Source of the DNA: Lathyrus oleraceus
Lineage: Eukaryota > Streptophyta > Magnoliopsida > Fabales > Fabaceae
Reading direction: 5' to 3'
Assembly: GCF_024323335.1 (NCBI RefSeq)
Contig: NC_066580.1
Span: 137,469,648 to 137,533,647, forward strand
DNA length: 64,000 nt
The notes under the pieces were generated by a model. That model worked only from the letters and a program-made list of their open reading frames with translations, made no database searches and had not been told where the DNA came from. Shown piece by piece: positions 45,463-56,684 of this stretch. A program made the translations under genes and the position numbers. Each line of letters starts with the position of its first letter. Position 1 is the first letter of the stretch.

Positions 45463-47600
45463 TCACATCTCATCATTGTGCCAAACTGTGTCATCTTCAT
45501 ATGGAGGACAGTATTCCTCCATTGGTAGCACTGATAAGTCTTTGTTATACACATTCATGACGGTAATGGCCTTGTAAACATCAGATAGATGGTTGTAAGT
45601 GTCCTGGCGAGTATGTGCGCATGCCGCAATGACATGGGAGCAAGGAATACATAAGGCTTGAAACTTTCCACAATCGCACCAACTTCGGTTTAGTTTGACA
45701 GCATATGATAAATTTGGCATCCCCTCATTGTGGTCCATTGTTTCCATACACTTGAATTTTGCCTATGACAGTCAAAGACTGTAACCGCGTGTGTGCTAAC
45801 TTTGATACTTTCCTCTTTCATCACTTTCATATAACATTCACTGAATATTTGACCCGACATTAACACTGCACTCCATCTTTCACCTCTGGTTGCGAAGGTA
45901 GAAGTCAACCAAAAATAGGTTGTTCTGACCAAAGCAATTATTAGTAGATTTCTAATGCCTTTGAATACGTCGTTTATGCATTCCACAAGGTTTGTTGTCA
46001 TGTGGCGTCATCGACAGCCTCTGTCAAATGCCTTTGTCCATTGCTCTATTGGTATGTTATCCACCCATCTTCCCACATTTGCATTAGACAATCTAATTTC
46101 ATCACGGTAATGTTGAAATGACAGTTGAGTTAGAGCATACCCTGCATTCACCACTTTTTGCGAAGGACATTTGTGGAAGGAGGATCATGTCATCCGTTAT
46201 CATAGTTATTGTAAGCACTCTCAATGGAAGCATGTCTATCTGAAATCAAACAGAGATTGACTTGTGGAGCAACATGTGTTCTGAGATGTCGAAGGAAGAA
46301 ACCCCAACCACCAGCGGTTTCACCTTCAACCAGAGCAAAGGCAATGGAAAAGACATTATTGTTGCCGTCTTGTGCAACATCCATAAGCAAAGTACCATTG
46401 TATTTGCCGTATAACCATGTTCCATCAATTTGAATAATAGGTTTGTAGAATGCAAAACCTTTGGATGCACGGTTTAAACGCCCAAAAGAGGCGGTGAAAG
46501 ATTATATTTCCAGCAACACAGGTTCTGTCTGGCGTAAATGCTGGCAATATCTCCATAATTGCAACAGTTCCTAGTATGTATGTTTTTAGGACCCATAAAA
46601 ACCGTGACAATTCTTTGTATGAATCCTCCAAGTTGTCGAATACATGTTCAACAGCTTTTGTCCTTGCAATCCACGATTTCTTGTAAGATTGAGTATAATT
46701 ATATCTTGTGACGATATGAGATATTATTATACTCACCTTCACTTATGGGTCTTTGTTAACAAGCGGCAAAATATCTTGACATATCAATGCAGCGCTTAAT
46801 TTACGGTGATCTTGTTCAACATTAGTTGCAATGCAACTGTGAGGTGGGTCTATAGAAGCTATCTCCCAAGAGTCGCTTCTCTTTTTATGAGACGCATCCA
46901 ACCGAAACTTGCAAAGGATCTTACGACATTCGATGACATGCCTTCTCGAATCAGTGCGTTTCACGGTGAAATCAGCAAAGTTATTCATTTGAAATTTTTT
47001 GATAGCTCGCACACATTCTTCTTTAGTGCAGAACACGTCTTCCACTTTTAACTCACCCTCTGATCGTGGATACGGGTTATAAAAAACACTGTTGGATGTT
47101 TCATCGTCATGCAAATCCATGTTTGCATATTTAATGTGGATTATATACATGACTTGCAGGTAACGATGATGAATGACCGTCATCTTCAATATTGTTGTTC
47201 AACATATGATCAACATGTGTCTCGATCTCTTCTTCTTCTTCTTCAACGACGTTGACTTCTGCTTCTACTTATGGGTCGGCTTCATCTGAGTTTTCTAAAT
47301 CAAATTCATCAGATTCAACTTGATTAGTTACCTGAGATTGTTGAGATGATATACTTGGTTGAAGAGTAATATATACTCAATAGAGTTGCAACCAGAATAT
47401 TCGTGACTAACAAACATATATTCAACATTTTTATCGTCTCGTACCTTTAGCGGAAAATTTTTGCATTGACTGTTCTAAAAAAAATTGGATTTTGATACGT
47501 GATTTGTGACACAAGACCAAATCCTATGCAGGATTCAATTCGTTTTTTAAATGCAAGAAATCTGAATTTCTCTTGATCGTAAGTCGGATAGTATCGGTGT
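45463..47600 (-). pseudogene. MuDR-type MULE transposase, decayed
   Basis: The minus strand shows the family order. An N-terminal part (NVEYMFVSHEYSGCNSIEY near 47430) is followed by an acidic linker with EEEEEEIETH. The MuDR domain follows (VFCTKEECVRAIKKFQMNNF, near 47030). The MULE transposase domain has IDGTWLYGKYNGTLL with a catalytic aspartate near 46425 and LISDRHASIE with the second near 46239. The SWIM zinc finger reads WCDCGKFQALCIPCSHVIAA near 45630. A stop at 46743-46745, a frameshift near 46480, further stops near 46190-46010 and an in-frame loss after HDPPS remove function. It would have cut and joined the MULE ends. Confidence 0.88.
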
Positions 47601-48068
47601 TTCAAAAACAAAACCTGTATAGATCAGACTCATATGTCTCAACGTTGCAATGAGCATTGATAGTATATTTTGGTGCATATGAAATTGTAATATTTCTTGT
47701 GCAGATGAAAAGTAATATTTTTTTTGTGCAGATGAACTTGTGTTGATTGTTGGATGTAAATAGTAAAACACTTAAATAGGCAAGTGAAGTCAAGCATACA
47801 AGCCCTAACGCCAGTCCAATTGGCTCAAGCATGTATTCCTTGTATGGGCGCCAGTCCAATTGGCACTACCATGTCTTCCTTGCAGACCTCATAACCAAGC
47901 ATGCAGAGCCTAGGAGGCGCCAGGCTAGGTGAATACCATGCATGCATGCAAGCCTAGGAGGCGCCACTTTGATTGGCGCTAGCATGTGGCATTTACATGT
48001 GTAAGCCAAACCATTTTGCGCTAGTATGCAAGCACAATTATCCATGCATATCTTAGCATGTCACTCAT
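47601..48068. other. Divergent promoter region between transposase and PMD pseudogene 2
   Basis: Contains repeated GGCGCC and CCAATTGG phrases at about 47812-47990 (GCCAGTCCAATTGGC twice, AGCCTAGGAGGCGCCA twice) plus ATGCATGCATGCA near 47940. A TATTTAA on the minus strand at 47772-47778 could serve the transposase. The TATA box of the PMD gene is at the right edge. Confidence 0.55.
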
Positions 48069-48076
48069 TATAAATA
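48069..48076 (+). promoter_or_regulatory. TATA box of PMD pseudogene 2
   Basis: TATAAATA in CTCATTATAAATAGCAATG, about 120 bases before the ATG at 48199, the same spacing as PMD pseudogene 1. Confidence 0.7.
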
Positions 48077-48198
48077 GCAATGCAACTCTCACATTTTTTC
48101 CACGCCAACAATCATTTCTTCCTCTATAACAATCACTTCTTTCATCTATAATAACCATTGTTTCAAATATTTACTCCGACAAGATATCTCTCCTCACT

Positions 48199-49518
48199 AT
48201 GGATGAATCGCACAGATGCACAATTGCAAACATAGTAACTTATCTAAGTGTTTAATTCTTGTATTACTTTTCTAGTATATTTTTTAATAAAGTAACGTAC
48301 TTGTTGTTTATCTTTAATAAAGTAACGTATTTCGTTGTACATATGGACCCGATGATTCAACTATATGTCAAACTCGACGATTTTGAACATATAAGCAAAA
48401 TAATGTCTTGGTCAGTTGATAATAAATTTATTCTTGTGTTATGTGAAAGATGGCATCCCGAGACACACATTCTGGTTTCCAACCGGTGAATGTAACGTGA
48501 CGTTAGAAGACGTCTACATGTTATTGGGACTGCCTATCGAAAAAGGTAAGGCGGTAAATGGTAAAACCAACTATGCGAATTCAATTTGCATGAACCTCTT
48601 CGATGTTGATTTGTTAGATAATAATTCGAGAGGTCAAACTATACTCCTTTCACGCCTTAAAGCATATATTATAACAGTTTACAGTCAGATGAGAATTCTA
48701 TCGAAGAGGCTCGAATAATAAAAACTAGGTGTTACATTATGCTTTTAATTGGTTTATTTTTATTTCTCAAAAGTAGTGGTTCAAGTATGCATGTTATGTA
48801 TTTACATTTACTAAAACATATAGATAGAATAGGAAGTTACAATTGGGGTCTACTTGTTTGACTTATCTTTATAGCTTTTTGTGTAAAAATACACACAAAG
48901 ACACATCTACATTTTTTGGATGTTCTATTTTGCTCCAAGCATTGGTCCAGACTACTGTCCATAGCGCCCGTCAACAACAACCCATTCACACCGTCCCTAA
49001 CGCTCATCAACAACAACTCACTCATATTTCTGTATGCACAAAAATGGACTATATTTACTTACTGTACCGATTATTATCTCTAAATAATATTTTAATTTTA
49101 TGGTGCAGATGGTTGGCACAGGGTATGAGTTATAACAGATGTCAAAATATTCAACATCGTTATGCACACAACACATCACCCTATCATAGTTGTCTCAACC
49201 AAAACACTCAACAATCATTTAACATCAACCGTCTCTCCTCCTACCATAGCACCACAACAATTATTTTCAACCTTTCCTCGACACATCATTCACACCAATG
49301 TCTCCCTTCACTCGTTTCGATCGCCCTCCAACAACTCAAACACAGTCCAAAAACTCTACAACTACTATGGCATGGATCATAAACCCAACTATGATGGTAC
49401 CCCTTCGATGCATACACAAGACTACGCTGATTTGTTTGACTATCTCAGACAATCTCCTACAATTGGTGGTGATGTTCTTGGGCCCTCGGATACTCAAACA
49501 CATGGGGTGAATCATTAA
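48199..49518 (+). pseudogene. PMD (PP7-long-form-like) pseudogene 2
   Basis: Starts MDESHRCTIANIVTY, matching the short first exon of PMD pseudogene 1, then an intron to about 48342. The core reads VKLDDFEHISKIMSWSVDNK, CERWHPETH, and after a frameshift near 48465 WFPTGECNVTLEDVYMLLGL. Two adjacent stops follow near 48716. A later part holds SYNWGSTCLTYLYSFLCKN and the tail has TPSMHTQDYADLFDYLRQSP, shared with intact relatives. The middle exon (WRPY region) is missing. It lies inside the MULE, head-to-head with the transposase. Confidence 0.8.
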
Positions 49519-49689
49519 CGTGGATTAGGACAACAAGTTCAAGGATGTGTAACCGTCAATTAGGTGATCCAGGTCATCGACATTAGTCTCTCTTTTTTTG
49601 TGTAAAATAATATTATTATTAATATGAATTGGTTCAATTTCAACTTTATATATCATTACAATGTTTTTCGAAAGAAATTACAAAACACA

Positions 49690-49885
49690 TAGGTGTCACA
49701 CCAATTGGTGTGACCTTTAAAACTTAACACATATGCAACAATTGAATTGGCAACACAAGATAGACTAACTAATCCAATTAACGTCTACTCTCTAAGTTTA
49801 AGAGCAAGCGCGAATTCATTTAAATTTTTTTTTTTGAAAATTAGATTATTTGAGTAAAAGTTTCAACAATATCATTTATAAAAGT
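49690..49885 (-). repeat. MULE right terminal inverted repeat region
   Basis: Reverse complement carries the same series as the left end: TTACTCAAATAATCTA, a T/A run, AGTAGACGTTAATTGGATT and GCCAATTCAATTG. Identity is low, which points to an old element. Confidence 0.55.
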
Positions 49886-50599
49886 AGCAAATATATTAAT
49901 AATAATAATATACAACTCCAATCTTGATTGTTGAAAGATAAATATTATCTAGAGGTATTAAATAAAATTTAAGGTGCATTAAATATAAGATAAATGTTAT
50001 CTAGAGGTATTAAATAAATTTTAAGATTTAAATATAAGTAACATATAGAACACTACTTATTCTATGAATAAAGCAAAAGTCAAGAGTATTATAATCCAAC
50101 AATTACTTTATCAAATACATCTAGATAATATTTAATATCTAATAATCAAATTTGTAACAATTTATTATTAATAAAGTTTCCACTTTTTATAAATAATATT
50201 GTTTAGTATTATTTAAGGGGGATTAAGGATGAGATATATACGCTTACCAAAACAAATCTTTTAGTGATACTGTATCACTCATTCATTGTTCAACTTCAGG
50301 ATATCTAATTCTCATTAACCTGTAAAAATTTGTAAGAAAATGAAATATAAATAACAATTAATATTTAACATTTAATAACCAAGTTTGAAGCTATTTATAA
50401 TTAATAAATTTGCCACTTCTTATAAATGATAGGAGTATTGTTTAGTATTTGTTTGATTTATATTTTATTTTCTCAAACAATGGATGTTTATTTACTTGTT
50501 ATTTATCTTATTGTCACCAAACATTAAAAATAACAAAAATATGATAAAATGATAAGACAAAAATATTCATTCCACTCTTAATCAACTTGGACTTAGAGG
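49886..50599. other. AT-rich intergenic stretch, no recognised gene
   Basis: Very AT-rich, with AATAATAATA runs and a 45-base phrase repeated at about 49943 and 49990 (GATAAATATTATCTAGAGGT and GATAAATGTTATCTAGAGGT). No coding signal. Confidence 0.55.
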
Positions 50600-51679
50600 A
50601 TTTCATTTTAGGACCTTTGCTTGGAGGCATTTTCCTTATCTTTGTGATACTTTGTAAATGTTGGATTTTATTTGTAACTTACATTCATGTTGTAAGAATG
50701 ACATCATGACACCACCTTAGGGGGACATGTTTGTAAGACCATTATCCTTTGTTTAGCTTAGGTCACTTTCGCACACAAAAGGCTTTCTCTTGGGCTACCT
50801 TACAATGAGACCCCTTTAATTTCTTGTTGGTTACTTTGCATTCATGTCGCATAAGCCAAATTTCATAATCAAATAAAACAAATCTTTGATTCAACGTCAA
50901 GCGGCATTTTCATAATCAAATTCAAAAATACTTAATAATTACGATTATTATTGTGCGCCATGAGCCTTAAGTGGTGGAGAATGAGTAAGAATGGAGCATT
51001 CTTACCCTTACTCTAATTATTTTGGACGCAAGACGCTTGGCTTGTTGTCTAGAATAATCACCTCCGCCCATAGACTTTAGTACAATATAATCACAAACAC
51101 TCATTTCATAAAACCCTTATTCAAGGTAAAAATAATACAACTCATCAAACTCATTTTTGTGCCTTAGGGCATCATCCCGAAAACCCTTTTTTCAAAGGTA
51201 AAATCAACCAACACACAAACATGTTCTACTCCGAACTACGGAGCTCTGATTCCTCATCCCCAAATGAGTGATACGTAGGCACAAGGGCATCAGTCCTTGG
51301 CGAGCACTATAATAACAAAAACACCCCCCCCCCCCCCAATTTTCACACATTCTTTTGAAAATAAAACAATGATAGATAAATCTCATGTATGTAAAACAAC
51401 TCAAATGGTTCCCATGGAGTACCATGGACGTAAGGGGTGTTAATACCTCTCCCTTACGTAACCGACTTCCGAAATCAAATCTCGGTTCTGAGACTGATTC
51501 CTTATTCTCTTTTAGCGCTTCCCGCGCGCGTCTCATTTCTGAGAGTTTTATCGACTATTTCTCCTCTCCTCTCCGATAGAGGTAAACTAAATAAAATTCG
51601 GTGGCGACTTTTCTGACCTTGCCTCTCTTTGGCATGTCTTTAGTTCCGGTTTCGTTATCGTGAAATCCCAGTAGCGACA
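50600..51679 (+). repeat. 5' LTR of Tat element copy A, left edge approximate
   Basis: Ends CCCAGTAGCGACA at 51679, just before the primer site. Its last 265 bases match the reverse complement of 63737-64000, the LTR of copy B, with scattered differences. A run of about 15 C lies at 51327-51341. The start was not found; the estimate of 50600 comes from the change in composition. Confidence 0.65.
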
Positions 51680-51681
51680 AC

Positions 51682-51698
51682 TGGCAACTCTGTTGTGG
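51682..51698 (+). other. Primer binding site of copy A, mutated
   Basis: TGGCAACTCTGTTGTGG, compared with TGGCGACTCTGCTGTGG in copy B. Both differences are transitions. Confidence 0.8.
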
Positions 51699-51755
51699 AA
51701 CCACTCTCCAAAGCTGACTTTTCGGTACGATACACGAGGACGTCGACAAGCTGTC

Positions 51756-54620
51756 ATGGAGCAACTTCAAGAGAACCAAGTTGTCCTTCAGGAAGAAGTA
51801 TCTCAGATGTGGTTCCAAATGCGGCAGTTGACGGAGACTATTCAAGCAGTCGCAAGAGGCCAAGAGGTTATGGCAAAAATGCAAGAAGAAATGAACCAAC
51901 GTGTCAGTACTACCAATCCTCCTACCCCTCTAGCGGTCGAGACTCCGACCCCAGTTCCTCAAGTTGATCCTCTAATTAACATTAATGCACCCGGCGGTGT
52001 TCCAAACGACAATCCTCGTTCTCATGTTTTTGAGACAGACAACCAACACGATGCATTCTTCAGCCCAAGGGATACTTCTCAGGATGACGCCTTCGGTTCA
52101 GTAACCAACGAGGTGGAGAGAAAGGTGAAGGCTATCGAGGAAAAGCTCAACGGTGAAGGGAATTAGCTGCTAGGGTACAACCCCCATTGCTAGAAAGAGA
52201 AATGGTAGACATGTTTATAGGAAACCTGCAAGGTCTATACCTTGATAGAATGGTAGGGAGCACCTCTTCGGGCTTTTCCGACCTGGTCTTAGCCGGTGAA
52301 AGGATAGAAAATATGATTAAAATGGGAAAGGTCCAGAACTCTTCCAGTACTTCTAGTGCATCAAAGAAACCTTTTGTTCCCTACGGTAAAAAACGAGAAG
52401 GCGAGACCAATGTCGCCTCCATCATTCGAACAAGAAATCCCACTTATCCACAAGTAGCCTCCATAGCTCCCGTCCAACCAAGTCAACAACAACCATTTGC
52501 AATTCCTGTTCAAACTCAACAACAACAACGGTATCAACAACAATCGCAACATCAGCAACCACAATATCAACAACAACAACAAAGGATGCGAAGGCCCGAG
52601 AGAAAATTTGACACAGTTCTCATGCCTTATAGCCACATTCTACCATATTTATTGAGGGGATCACTTGTACAACTAAGGAAGTTAGGACCCCCACCAGCGG
52701 TTCTTCCTCCCGGTTATGATGCAAATGCCCGCTGCGAATTACATTCTGGCGCTCCTTGGCATTCGATCGAGAATTATAAAGCATTAAAGTACAAGGTTCA
52801 ATATCTTATTGATTCTAAGGCAATATCATGTTCGCCCCCAAGAGGCCGAATGTAAATAATAACCCGATGCCCCCTCACAACAATGCATCAGTGAATATGA
52901 TGGAAGCTGTTAATGGAAGGAGATTGATGTCCTGTGTGGACGAGTTAAAAACACCACTCGTCGAGATCAAGAATGTTTTAATGAAGGATAATGCCTTTCC
53001 CATCTGTAGTAATGACTGTGAACACTATCTGATTAACCCGTAACAATGTAGAATGTTGAAGTCTGTCATGCAACAATTAATGGACCAAGGGATCTTGGTG
53101 GTAGACTGCCCGTCCACAAAGGAAGATGTGTCTACCCTCGAGATACCATACGACGAAGTCCCTCCTCTGCAAATTCCATATGACTTCTCTCAGTTAACTC
53201 TGTCGACAAATCCTGTTACTCCAATCATAATAACAGTTCCCACACCATTCCCATATGTTGACACCAAGGCAGTCCCATAGATGTATGACACCTCAGTCTA
53301 CATTCATGGTCAGAAGATTCAAGAAGAACCGTTAAAGTCTAGTGATCGAATGATCAATATCATCGGCACTAGTGGAATCACGAGAAGTGGAAGGATATTT
53401 GCGTCGACACCCACTCCAATTGGAACTATTAATCCTTCAACTTCAAACAAAGGCAAACAAATTAATGGCACTCAGCAAAGACAAGACCCCGCACCTTCGA
53501 ATGAAGTAGACGAGTTCTTACGCATTATCAAGAAGAGCGATTATCGAGTAGTTAATCAGCTTAACCAGACACCCTCGAAGATCTCAATGTTGTCTTTATT
53601 AAATTGCTCGGAGGCCCATAGGGATGCTTTGGTAAAATTTCTGAGGACAGCTCACGTACCGCAAGAGATATGTGTTTTTCAGTTTAAATGAGTAGTTAAC
53701 AATATCGCTACTAGTTTAAGCTTGGGTTTCAGTGATGAAGAGCTTCCCCCGAGGGGAGGAATCATAACAAGGCTCTCCATGTTTCTATTGAGTGTGTGGA
53801 CACAGTCCTATCAAGAGTTTTGGTAGACAATGGGTCTTCCCTCAATGTGATGCCTAAGAGCTCCTTTGCTAAACTAACTATTGAAGGACTCGTAATGAAG
53901 CCGAGTGAGCTTATAGTAAGAGCATTTGATGGGACTAGAAGGATTGTAATCGATGAGGTGAATTTGCCTATGAAGATTGGTCCCCATACTTTCCTTATCA
54001 CTTTCTTCGTAATGGATATCTATACAGCCTACAATTGTCTGCTTGGGAAGCCTTGGATCCATTCAGCTGGTGCAGTCACTTCAACGCTCCACCAAAAATT
54101 GAAATTCTTAGTTGATGATAAACTAGTTGTTGTCGAGGGTGAGGAGGACATTGTGGTAAGTCACCTCGCATCTTTCTGATACGTTGAAGGAGAAGGGGAG
54201 ATGAGGGAAATCCCATTCCAATCATTTGAAGTTATCAATGTTGAAATGGTTTGCCCAACAAGGGATGAATCAAAAGATGTCGAATCTCCAATGGCATCTC
54301 TAAAAGACGCCCTGACAATCATAAAGGATGGACACCCCCAAGGACGGGGAAGATTGCTTGAACTTCCTACCAACAAGGACCGCACCGGTTTAGGATACAA
54401 CTCCCAGAATTTGAAGAAGCATGCGCTGATAGCTACAAGGGGATCAGTGCTCCCGCTATCCGAAACCTTCTCAAGTGTTGGTTACCTTGATGACAACCGT
54501 ATCTGTGTCGTGGAAGAAGAAGAAGAAAATGTTGGGTTGATCTTCACAAAGACTGATGGAAAGGGTGCCACCAAATGGACCGAGATTGAAATACCTAAAA
54601 TGACCTTGATTGAAATATAA
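51756..54620 (+). pseudogene. Tat copy A gag-protease, deleted and frameshifted
   Basis: Starts MEQLQENQVVLQEEVSQMWF at 51756, the same ATG context as copy B. A deletion of about 390 bases near 52150 removes the gag core and shifts the frame. Downstream parts match copy B closely: the Gln-rich linker (QTQQQQRYQQQSQHQQ), a CX-H-type segment (CELHSGAPWHSIENYKALK) and a protease-like domain with VLVDNGSSLNVMP near 53820, keeping the D-N-G triplet. Stops or shifts lie near 52835, 53041, 53278, 53689, 53750 and 54177. Expression as a polyprotein is impossible. Confidence 0.88.
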
Positions 54621-54857
54621 TTCCCAATGTTATTTTCCTTCCTTTTTTATCAAAAGAATCCATGTCAAGCCTAAGGCATGGGGGAATCATTTGTAAGGCC
54701 TCACCAAATTTCCTTATTAATCATTAATGAAAAAGGTTCATGTTCGCAATCAATTTTGAGATCCTTGCCTTTCATTTATTTATTTCACCTTTTTTAAATG
54801 ACATTTTTCTTTTTAAAAAAAAAATACAAATCATCCTTCTTTCATACCAATAAAAGC
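54621..54857 (+). other. Spacer between protease and reverse transcriptase (copy A), intron-like
   Basis: AT-rich, with poly-T and no coding signal, matching 60168-60405 of copy B. Ogre elements are known to splice an intron between pro and RT; this spacer is in that position, but I could not assign donor and acceptor. Confidence 0.55.
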
Positions 54858-55331
54858 GTGGACCTTAAATCATGCAAATCATCCTCGACAACCACCAATG
54901 ACAATTTTGCTACGGTCTCATACGACTTTGACAACCGGATTAATCAAGCTAATGAAGAGTGTGAGGAAGAGGTCGGACTCCCAGAAGAATTAGCAAGGCT
55001 GCTCAAGCAGGAGGAAAAATCATTCAGCCGCACGAAGAATCAGTGGAAGTGATTAACCTTAGGACAGATGAGGAAGCGAAAGAAGTCTGAGTCGGCTCCT
55101 CTCTACAAGACGAGGTGAAGACAAAATTTATTGAGCTCTTGAAGGAATACAAAGATGTGTTTGCATGGTCATACCAAGATATGCCCGGCCTCGATACTGA
55201 CATTGTGGTCCACCATCTACCCCTTAAAGAAGAATGCCCTCCAGTAAAGCAAAAGCTACGAAGGACCCGTCCCGACATGGCTATGAAAATCAAGGAGGAG
55301 GTACAAAAGCAGCTCAACGCCGACTTCCTAG
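54858..55331 (+). pseudogene. Tat copy A pol start, truncated
   Basis: Reads VDLKSCKSSSTTTNDNFATV, the acidic linker LPEELARLLKQEEK and then LKEYKDVFAWSYQDMPGLDT of the region leading into reverse transcriptase. A one-base loss near 55018 and a TGA at 55088-55090 break the frame. Homology to copy B stops exactly after CTTCCTAG at 55331, before any catalytic motif. The next bases belong to the 3' region of copy B in opposite orientation. Confidence 0.85.
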
Positions 55332-56684
55332 AATACCTGAAATCCGCCGGAAAGATCAAACAGTTCAGTGATGATTCTTAGCAACGACTAGACTACCCGA
55401 CTCTGCTGAGGAGAATACAGATCTCAAGTGACGATTCCTAGCAATGGCTGGAATACCTGACATCTATTGGAGAAGATGAATTCAAGGATGATTATCGGCT
55501 ATGAATGTCTGACTCGGCTTAGGGAATGAGCCCAAAAGGCCTCTAGTCTAAAAAATGAGAATCAGTGACGATTCTTAACAACGGCTAAGAATACCTGACT
55601 CTGCGAGGAAAATATGTTGATGACTTTCTAGGGATTGAAGAAGTACAGTGATGTTTCTCAACAATGGCTAGAATGCCTGACTCCTCTGGGGAAACTTGAC
55701 AATGAAACGAAACAGCTTAGCGACGATTCCCAGCAACGGCTGGAACGCGTGGTTGTGCTTGGGAAATGTTTTGAGAGTGAACATTGATTTTATTGGGGAA
55801 AAATCCTAACGACAGTTGGAAAACTCCGAACTCTGACGAGTTAATTTGAGTAAGTTAAGGAGATACTTATGATGTGATGTTATGTATGCCAACGCATGTT
55901 TGGGCTTTCCTGAGGAATATATGAAATTCAGGGTTTGCAAATTGTTCCAAGTATGTTTGGGCTTTGCGGAGGAGTGTATTTGGGGAATGCCAATGGTGAT
56001 TGGGCTTAAAAAAGGTGATTGAGGGAAGTGTTCTGACTTTCCGATATTTGAGAAATTGGAGCTCGACGCCCGAGCAAGCGCTGAATGTAATGTTTGAGAA
56101 TTCCTACTATGTGGAGAATGATTGGCCAAGTCCAAGGGACTGTGTGACACCCCGGGTTGGAAATTCCAAATGCGTTTTGGTTACCTTTAGCAAATTTAGG
56201 AAAGAAATGTAATTCAATGTTGTCTTCCTTCTAATTTTTTCTTCTTCTGAAAAAGGTCTTTTAATCGAAAATTTCCAATGTAATATTATTTATAAGTGCC
56301 CCCCCCCCCCCAAAAAAAAAGAAGGGATTTTGTACAAAGGAGGCAATTCCTAAAATAGGTGATTACGAAAAGAAAACGATAATTATAATGGCAATGAAAC
56401 ATCTCGGGTTTCCACCAAATTCCAACTCTGTTATAGCCTTTATGCCTTTGGTCGCCCTTTGATCTTGCTTTTTTGAAGGAGGATGATAGGATTGACTTGC
56501 TCGGGACCCACATAATTGACTCACCAAGGAATGAAGAAGGATACCTTATGGGATGCAGCCTCTTACTCTTATTAAATCCCTAATTTTTGCCTAGACCGCC
56601 CTTTCGGGTTTTCAGTCTACCGAGATACCCATTTTTGCATAAGTTGCCCTTTCGGGTTTTCAACATATCGGGCTATATATTTTT
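55332..56684 (-). other. 3' region of Tat copy B with degenerate repeats, truncated
   Basis: Non-coding. 55360-55760 contains five or six degenerate units of roughly 60-80 bases built on CAGTGACGATTC...CAACGGCTGGAATACC...GACTCTGCTGGGGA. 56299-56318 has a C run then an A run. 56592-56664 has two hairpin modules. Sense was judged by likeness to the Tat 3' region at 23870-24700, so this belongs to copy B. Its 3' LTR is missing. Confidence 0.65.
56592..56664 (-). other. Two hairpin modules after the pol stop of copy B
   Basis: 56592-56619 on the minus strand is TAGACTG-AAAA-CCCGAAAGGG-CGGTCTA, a seven-pair stem with a four-A one-sided bulge and a CCC-GAAA-GGG tip (GNRA-type loop). 56643-56664 is GTTG-AAAA-CCCGAAAGGG-CAAC with the same bulge and tip. 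Both lie within 100 bases of the integrase stop, as in the Tat element at 24541-24720. Confidence 0.7.

Larger units (their letters stand above)
44600..49885. mobile_element. Mutator-like element carrying transposase, PMD gene and a small gene
   Basis: Degenerate terminal inverted repeats are visible. 44608-44660 (ACAATATCGAAATTTCTACT, then CAAATATTC and an A/T run) matches the reverse complement of 49820-49875, and inner motifs GCGTCTAC and CCAATTGAATTGGC also pair. Between them are a plus-strand small gene (44932), a minus-strand MuDR-type transposase (47600-45463) and a plus-strand PMD gene (48199). All three are broken. The exact ends and the usual 9-base target duplication could not be fixed by eye. 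Confidence 0.65.

Noticed and set aside
51327..51341. Poly-C run (and the C/A run near 56299)
   Set aside because: Homopolymers within an LTR and a 3' region; probably slippage products or sequencing-sensitive sites, not features in themselves.
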